A stretch of 64,000 nucleotides of DNA from NCBI RefSeq assembly GCF_963678635.1, contig NC_087069.1, positions 11,678,512 through 11,742,511 on the forward strand, written 5' to 3'. This DNA is from Symsagittifera roscoffensis. Its lineage: Eukaryota > Xenacoelomorpha > Acoela > Convolutidae. The position numbers and the translations under genes were made by a program. The notes under the pieces were generated by a model that did no database searches, was not told the origin of the DNA, and saw only the letters and a list, made by a program, of their open reading frames with translations. Of the stretch, positions 59,901 through 64,000 are shown in pieces. Position 1 is the first letter of the stretch; the number at the start of each line of letters is the position of its first letter.

Positions 59901-62900
59901 TCCATCTCCTGTTTCCACATTCGAGTCCAGATATCCCTGCCAAATCTTAGCTGCCGAGCCTTGGTTAAAAATTGAGCTGAACGCATTGTAATTTCCGGCA
60001 TTATTCTCCATACTTCCGTCTCCCGTTTTCCACGCAGTCTGATTTTTGTTCTGGCTGGAACCCTGGGAAAACGAAGATCTCGATCCGACCGGCCTGCTAC
60101 CAATAACTCCAACTGACGGGTAATGAGTCTTCCCAGCTCCTCCGTTCCCTCGGGACGCTTCCATAGCTATAACTGCTGGAGCTCCCGACATCTGACTACC
60201 TGATTTGTTACTCGGCCCGAATGAAGAGTAGTTTCCTGTCGTCAATGGTGCTCCGGATAGGATCGGGTTCGAACTCGAGACCGGTTGACCGAAACTATTG
60301 ACATGTCCTCCCACTATAGAACCGTTTTGCGATGTTTTTTTAGCACCCGGCGCAGAGGATGTAAAATGTCCCATAACTCCTCCTGAGGAGCTTACCGACG
60401 ATAAGGATCCCTGCGGATTCAGGTTCTGGTTATTGGAGTGGGTTAGAGTTTGGGCTAGATTCTTCGGAATATGCTCTGTTATGTCTACTGTCGGGTCTTG
60501 GATCAGAATGTCGATCAGCTTCTCAGCCCATTTAACAGATTCTGCGCTGCCACTGAACAAAATAATTACATCTCATTTGCATGGACAAGGAACAAATATA
60601 TCAACTTTTGACCGGAGGTTGTAATTTGCCTAATTCTTTTTTTTTGAAAAACTCATAATATATTGCATAAAATTCAGAAACATCAACAAAAGCTCATTTA
60701 TTCTTTCGCAGTTTCTGTAAAAAACTTTTGAAACCGCACAAGCACAATTGAAAATTTGCATTTCTCAAAAAATGAAACAAACATTTCAAATACTTACTGG
60801 TATATTCCGGATCATAAAAGTACAAAAATTTCCTCTGATGTTCCATTTCTGATAGCCAGATTTCCAATTTTTTTTCTGTTTCGATTGAGTCAGTCGGAAA
60901 TTGTGTTGTTAACGTGTAGTTTTCACATAACGAATGAAAAAATGTTACTCTGGTGGACAAAATTGAGCGCAAACTCACGATTTTACTCTCTAAAACGCTT
61001 GTTTTTAATGTCCACTTTGGTTTTTACATAGACCGAGAGAAAATCACAGAATTTCCATCTATGAAACTATCCAGATTTGTTTTCAAAGACTTACCAATTT
61101 AATCCGGGTCTGAAAAAAAAACAGATTTCGTCATCTGCACTAAATTTTTCAATCCGCGTGAATAATTAAGAAATGACGAGTTCAAGAAAAGTTTCACACT
61201 GATTATTTCAATTTTCTCGCTGAGAAAGTTTAACGTCGCTGGAAAACAATTTTACTCCGCTTATTCAAAAATGTGTTGACTACGATGCAGAAATCTGAAA
61301 TTTTCCGACCCAGATTTCATTGGTAAGTCTGTGAAACCAAATTCTCATAATTTCATAGAGGGTAGCTCTGATGATTTGATCTTGGTCTATGTTAAAGTTT
61401 TACTGAAAATCGAAGGAATTGTTCTCCAAGATGGTTATTGAAGAGATAATTTAGAGCGAAAAAACCTGAATTTGCATTTAATTTTGTCCACTAGTTTATA
61501 AGGTATCATAGTGATTAATTTAGAATTTTGAAAATCATTTGTTTGCATTAATTTTTTCTTCAGTATAAGTATCTCTTGCTGATTGGCTTCAAACGGTATA
61601 AAACGTAAAAAGAAACAACTGGACATATAATGGAGAAAAAAGTTACGCAACTAAACAATTGACATGAAAACTTGTGATCACAAAATCTTTTCATTCCTTG
61701 TGTGAAAACAAAACGTTGGAAACATATTTTTGTCTGACTCATGAATTGAAACAGAAAAAAATTGAAATCTGGCAGACAGTGAGCCCCTTACATCAAAGGA
61801 ACAAAACTCGTATATTTTGATCCGGAAAGAACCAGTTAGTACTGAAAATTATCATTTCATTCTTTGAGAGATGCAAATTCACATCACACTTTCTCGCTCG
61901 GCTCAGATAATTTTGCGAAAACTGCTACAAATTTATCAATAAAATCATTGAAAAATGAGCTTATTTTAGTTGTTTTGTTAAATGTTCCAAATTTTTGTAA
62001 TTTTCTCAGATAAAAACTAGGTACATCACTATCGATGGGAAAAAAACTAATATAGTAGTAACCAACTTATATTCTCTTTTCAAAATATTTCTCTCATATT
62101 TTGTTTTTAATTTCTCTAGTAGCGTTCGTTTTTTTTTCTTCAGTATAAAAAGAAAGATGGAAACGAGCTGTAACGAGTCGTTTTTTCATCTCAAATTTTC
62201 TGCACTTCATTTTTTCTGCATAATTTTGTTTTAATGCACTAAATTTTTTTCTTGTTTGGCTAGAATTAATTTCTGTCAGCTGCATTTCCTAGCTCACTTA
62301 AAATAGTTCATAGAAAAAATGCACTTCTAAAGTTAGGCAACCAAGTTTTGCACATTCTTACAAAATTGGACTGAATGAAGCATCTAATTACACAATTGCA
62401 TACACGAAACTTGAATTGCTCGTTGACATTTTTATTCTACCAGAGCAGGCTCTATTGCACGCTCTTAGTTCTACTTCAACAACAACATCAACACCCCCCC
62501 TCCCTCCCCTGTATCAAATTAAAAAGTATATCTACAAACTTATACAATCAAAAACACGAAAAAATTCATAAGTAGACGCAATAGAATCACAAAGTGCACT
62601 TTGGCATCAAACTGCACTCTTAAATTTTACACAAAACAGGATGGGTAGAAAGCTGAGAACATGCAATTTGCAACGCATCCGAACACCATTCGACTAAACG
62701 TCACCATTCAGCTAAGAAATACCGTGTTTATTCAGTAGTATATTAGCCCATAAAACTTTGTTTGAACTCCGCAAATACACAACCCATCGCGTAATTGCTA
62801 CCGCATTATATCTATTACCTATGGCTGCTTAAATTTAAGGTTGGTTTTAATTTGGTTACCTAATTGCTAGAATCATTTCACTGATACATTAATTATCATT

Positions 62901-63664
62901 TCATTATAATCACCGATCCCATTTTGAATTTGAGCCAAATTTTCAAAAAGGCATTTACGTAAAAATATCCACATTTCTTAACAAATAACATAAATAACGT
63001 AGTACTTCCATTTTTCAGCTACATTTTTTCCATTAAAAACCAAAGACTGATGATTGCATTTAACTCGTGAAGATGCACAAAGTCTACCAAAGATTCAAAG
63101 TGCAGTTCCCGGTCTACTTTCAGCTAGTTTTGAATATTTCGCAACAATCTATGCAATTTATGAACAGCTTCTTTTAATATAAGATTTTACATAGCCAAAT
63201 AAAACAGTCGGAGGCGGGTCACTGAACTCAGAGAGACCAATAAAAAGCAAGGACAAAAATAAATCCTATTAAATCTCTTGAATTTCCAGAAGTTTTTATG
63301 ATCGCTCTTTCTGAAAACAAAAAAATTAAAACCACACTCCGCTTGCGTAAAAACAGAACAAAAAATTAATTTACGGAAATCACAAAACCTGATGCGTTGC
63401 TGTCAAATTATTTTAAAAAAACTGCCTAAATCGCATTTCACCGACCGAATGTTGACGATTCTGTCACTGTTATTGCCCCGCTCTCTCTCCCTCTCTAGCT
63501 GTCTGTCTGCCTTGCTACTACCACTACTGTGTGCCCCTCCGTTGCCAGACTGCTTGTCTATCTCTATGTGGGCACAGGTGGCCTCCCGGATGGCGTTGAT
63601 GTTGCAGCCCTGTCTGCCGATCACTCGACTGATGGCACTTCCAGGAACTACTGTCTTCTTAGAA
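53898..63664 (-). CDS. MASK/ANKHD1/ANKRD17 homologue, 3' exons only
   Basis: Family knowledge: MASK proteins are large cytoplasmic scaffolds with two ankyrin-repeat blocks and one KH domain, linked to Hippo/Yorkie and RTK signalling. Seen here: the KH domain exon (63446-63664), continued by 59849-60552, then exons 58556-59248, 57799-58301 and 57067-57558, all GT-AG with matching phases. They encode the end of the KH domain and a ~700-residue Ser/Gln/Asn/Gly/Met-rich tail, typical of the family's disordered C-terminus. Two short terminal exons (54012-54046 and 53898-53951) have good splice sites but the first is out of phase with 57067-57558, so an unseen exon or a different ending is possible. 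The ankyrin part must lie beyond 64000. Confidence 0.85.
54012..54046 (-). CDS. Short penultimate exon (35 nt) of the MASK-like gene
   Basis: Perfect donor CTG|GTAAGT; weak acceptor ATCATCATTAG. Read in phase with the last exon it encodes TAMTDQQKMHL and needs a preceding phase-1 exon. Read in phase 0 from 57067-57558 it would end after Lys-Arg-Leu at a TGA. The ending is therefore open. Confidence 0.5.
54465..54680 (-). repeat. tRNA-derived SINE-like copy
   Basis: Minus strand: CCCACTTGGCCTAGAGGTAA (box A), GGGGCTCGAGGCTC (box B-like), and a tail shared with 6210-6420. The tail contains a short duplication (AGTTCCCGATTACAAGACAC and AGTTCCCGGTTGCAAGACGC). Confidence 0.55.
55379..55445 (+). 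repeat. Copy of the GAGGCGAAG dispersed repeat
   Basis: ACAGAGGCGAAGCTGAGATTCGCA...TACTTGAAATACAGC then GCATTGCAAGCTACC, colinear with 38925-38985. Confidence 0.55.
56012..56090 (-). repeat. tRNA-like SINE unit, reverse copy of 49685-49763
   Basis: Minus strand TTTAGTCTGGAGGTAACGAA, GCCTGGGACGGCAAAGGTCC, CTGACCAGGTCCTG and a T run. About 80% match by eye to the copy at 49685. Confidence 0.5.
57067..57558 (-). CDS. MASK-like C-terminal exon (Met/Asn/Gln/Gly-rich)
   Basis: Acceptor ATTTTCCAG|GGT at 57558, with an in-frame alternative CTGTCTCGCAG at 57537 that has the better pyrimidine tract; the difference is seven residues. Donor ACG|GTGAGA. It encodes 164 codons with repeated Gln-Met-Asn-Pro-Gly words and ends QFAHNGADT. 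Disordered tail by composition. Confidence 0.75.
57559..57798 (-). other. Intron of the MASK-like gene
   Basis: 240 bp between ATGAAC|GTAAGT and TTTTCCAG. Confidence 0.7.
57799..58301 (-). CDS. MASK-like C-terminal exon (Gln/Gly/Ser-rich)
   Basis: Acceptor AATGCTAG|GTTTC (weak pyrimidine tract), donor AAC|GTAAGT (perfect). 503 nt, phase 1 in and phase 0 out. Encodes FSGLTSGNNQHLGPMYSSLE and Gln-, Gly- and Pro-rich stretches. Low-complexity tail. Confidence 0.75.
58556..59248 (-). CDS. MASK-like C-terminal exon (Ser-rich)
   Basis: Acceptor GAATGTGTAG|ATTCG, donor CCTGG|GTTAGA. 693 nt, phase 1 to phase 1. Encodes Ser/Gln/Pro/Gly-rich sequence with EKKHGPAPIGFERK near the end, a word that stands out as more ordered and may be a binding motif. 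Confidence 0.78.
59249..59848 (-). other. Intron of the MASK-like gene
   Basis: 600 bp from CAG|GTGAAG to TGTGTAG. A plus-strand 89-codon frame here (59377-59646) has no support. Confidence 0.7.
59849..60552 (-). CDS. MASK-like exon: end of KH domain and Ser/Gly-rich linker
   Basis: Acceptor TTTTGTTCAG|T, donor CAG|GTGAAG; 704 nt, phase 2 in, phase 1 out. The first codons complete the KH fold (GSAESVKWAEKLIDILIQDP then VDITEHIPK), matching the RGGTESTRYAVQLINALIQDP region of the family. The rest is Ser/Gly/Asn-rich. Confidence 0.88.
60553..63445 (-). other. Intron inside the KH domain of the MASK-like gene (2.9 kb)
   Basis: The donor ATTCG|GTCGGT is weak after GT but gives the only junction that keeps the KH fold in frame. 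No clear repeat family recognised within it. Confidence 0.7.
63446..63664 (-). CDS. MASK-like KH-domain exon
   Basis: Encodes SKKTVVPGSAISRVIGRQGC, then NINAIREATCAHIEIDKQS and, after a 27-residue Ser/Gly/Arg/Glu insert, DRIVNIR. The GXXG loop is GRQG. The RNA-binding core matches MASK/ANKHD1 closely; the insert lies in the variable loop between strand 2 and strand 3, where most family members have only a few residues. Acceptor GCTTGTTTAG at 63665-63666. Confidence 0.92.
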
Positions 63665-64000
63665 CTAAACAAGCTCAATCATTTCGCTCACTCACTTCGT
63701 TACACCAAGGGTGAAAACTATATCATACAAACTTAAATTAAAAGCAAAATTACGGATTTTACAATAGATATAAGCGATAACGTTTGTATTGAATCGAAAT
63801 TAAAGTAACCTATTTTTGAGAAGACGTTTTTCATACGCGTTGATTCAATTATTCATGTGTTTGTTACGAGAAAGCAGCTCCATTTTAAGAAGTCAAACAT
63901 TACATCATAAAATTTAAAACTTCACAAAGCTTCTGAAAACTTAAAGGAACAAACGTTGCGACTTAAAATATTAAACAGAACTAGAAATAGAAAGAATTAG
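63665..64000 (-). other. Intron upstream of the KH exon; no exon seen
   Basis: Non-coding AT-rich sequence up to the window end. The preceding exon must end in phase 2 and lies outside. Confidence 0.6.

Overview
The window is metazoan nuclear DNA: AT-rich, full of transposon debris, with sparse short coding exons joined by GT-AG introns. Two animal-type host genes can be assembled. On the + strand, four phase-compatible exons (8777-8801, 14320-14476, 40780-40871, 47407-47609; 477 nt, 158 codons plus stop) read as a small type I membrane protein: signal peptide, Cys-rich ectodomain, one transmembrane segment and a PPxY-bearing tail. This resembles the Shisa/WBP1/VOPP1/CYYR1-like adaptors. On the - strand, exons between 63664 and 53898 encode the KH domain and the long Ser/Gln/Gly/Asn-rich C-terminal part of a MASK/ANKHD1/ANKRD17 homologue; its 5' part lies outside the window. 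The species cannot be named from the sequence.

The dominant object is a very young, unusually large LTR retroelement (16303-35218, 18,916 bp) inside the 26-kb second intron of the + strand gene, in the same orientation as that gene. Its two 410-bp LTRs differ by one base and it is flanked by the 4-bp duplication GATT. It carries a basic leader ORF, gag, an in-frame pol (protease, RT, RNase H, D,D-35-E integrase), two small overlapping hydrophobic ORFs, a 378-codon frame with no methionine codon, an env-like glycoprotein gene and a 601-residue accessory ORF followed by a canonical intron. The gag stop codon lies inside the CCHC zinc knuckle, and the Met-less frame is in phase with a splice donor just after the gag start. 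Together these suggest an endogenous-retrovirus-like element with readthrough and splicing.

The rest is layered older repeats. There are decayed Ty3/Gypsy relics at 554-4960 (+), about 35223-37150 (-) and 41464-46696 (-). A fold-back family built from GAGCGGTTTTT words occurs as two inverted copies (15252-15970 and 39877-40662). A CCCGGGTTGAC-ended element lies at 6479-7600 and a 1.2-kb near-perfect inverted repeat at 9356-10573. Smaller items are a 443-bp tandem duplication (13135-13990), a MITE-like hairpin (38138-38364), tRNA-derived SINE-like units, a decayed tRNA-Arg and a ~165-bp degenerate tandem array (50320-51480).

Layout: 1-8776 relic and repeats; 8777-47609 the + strand host gene with its transposon-filled introns; 47610-53700 repeat-rich intergenic DNA; 53700-64000 the 3' half of the - strand MASK-like gene.
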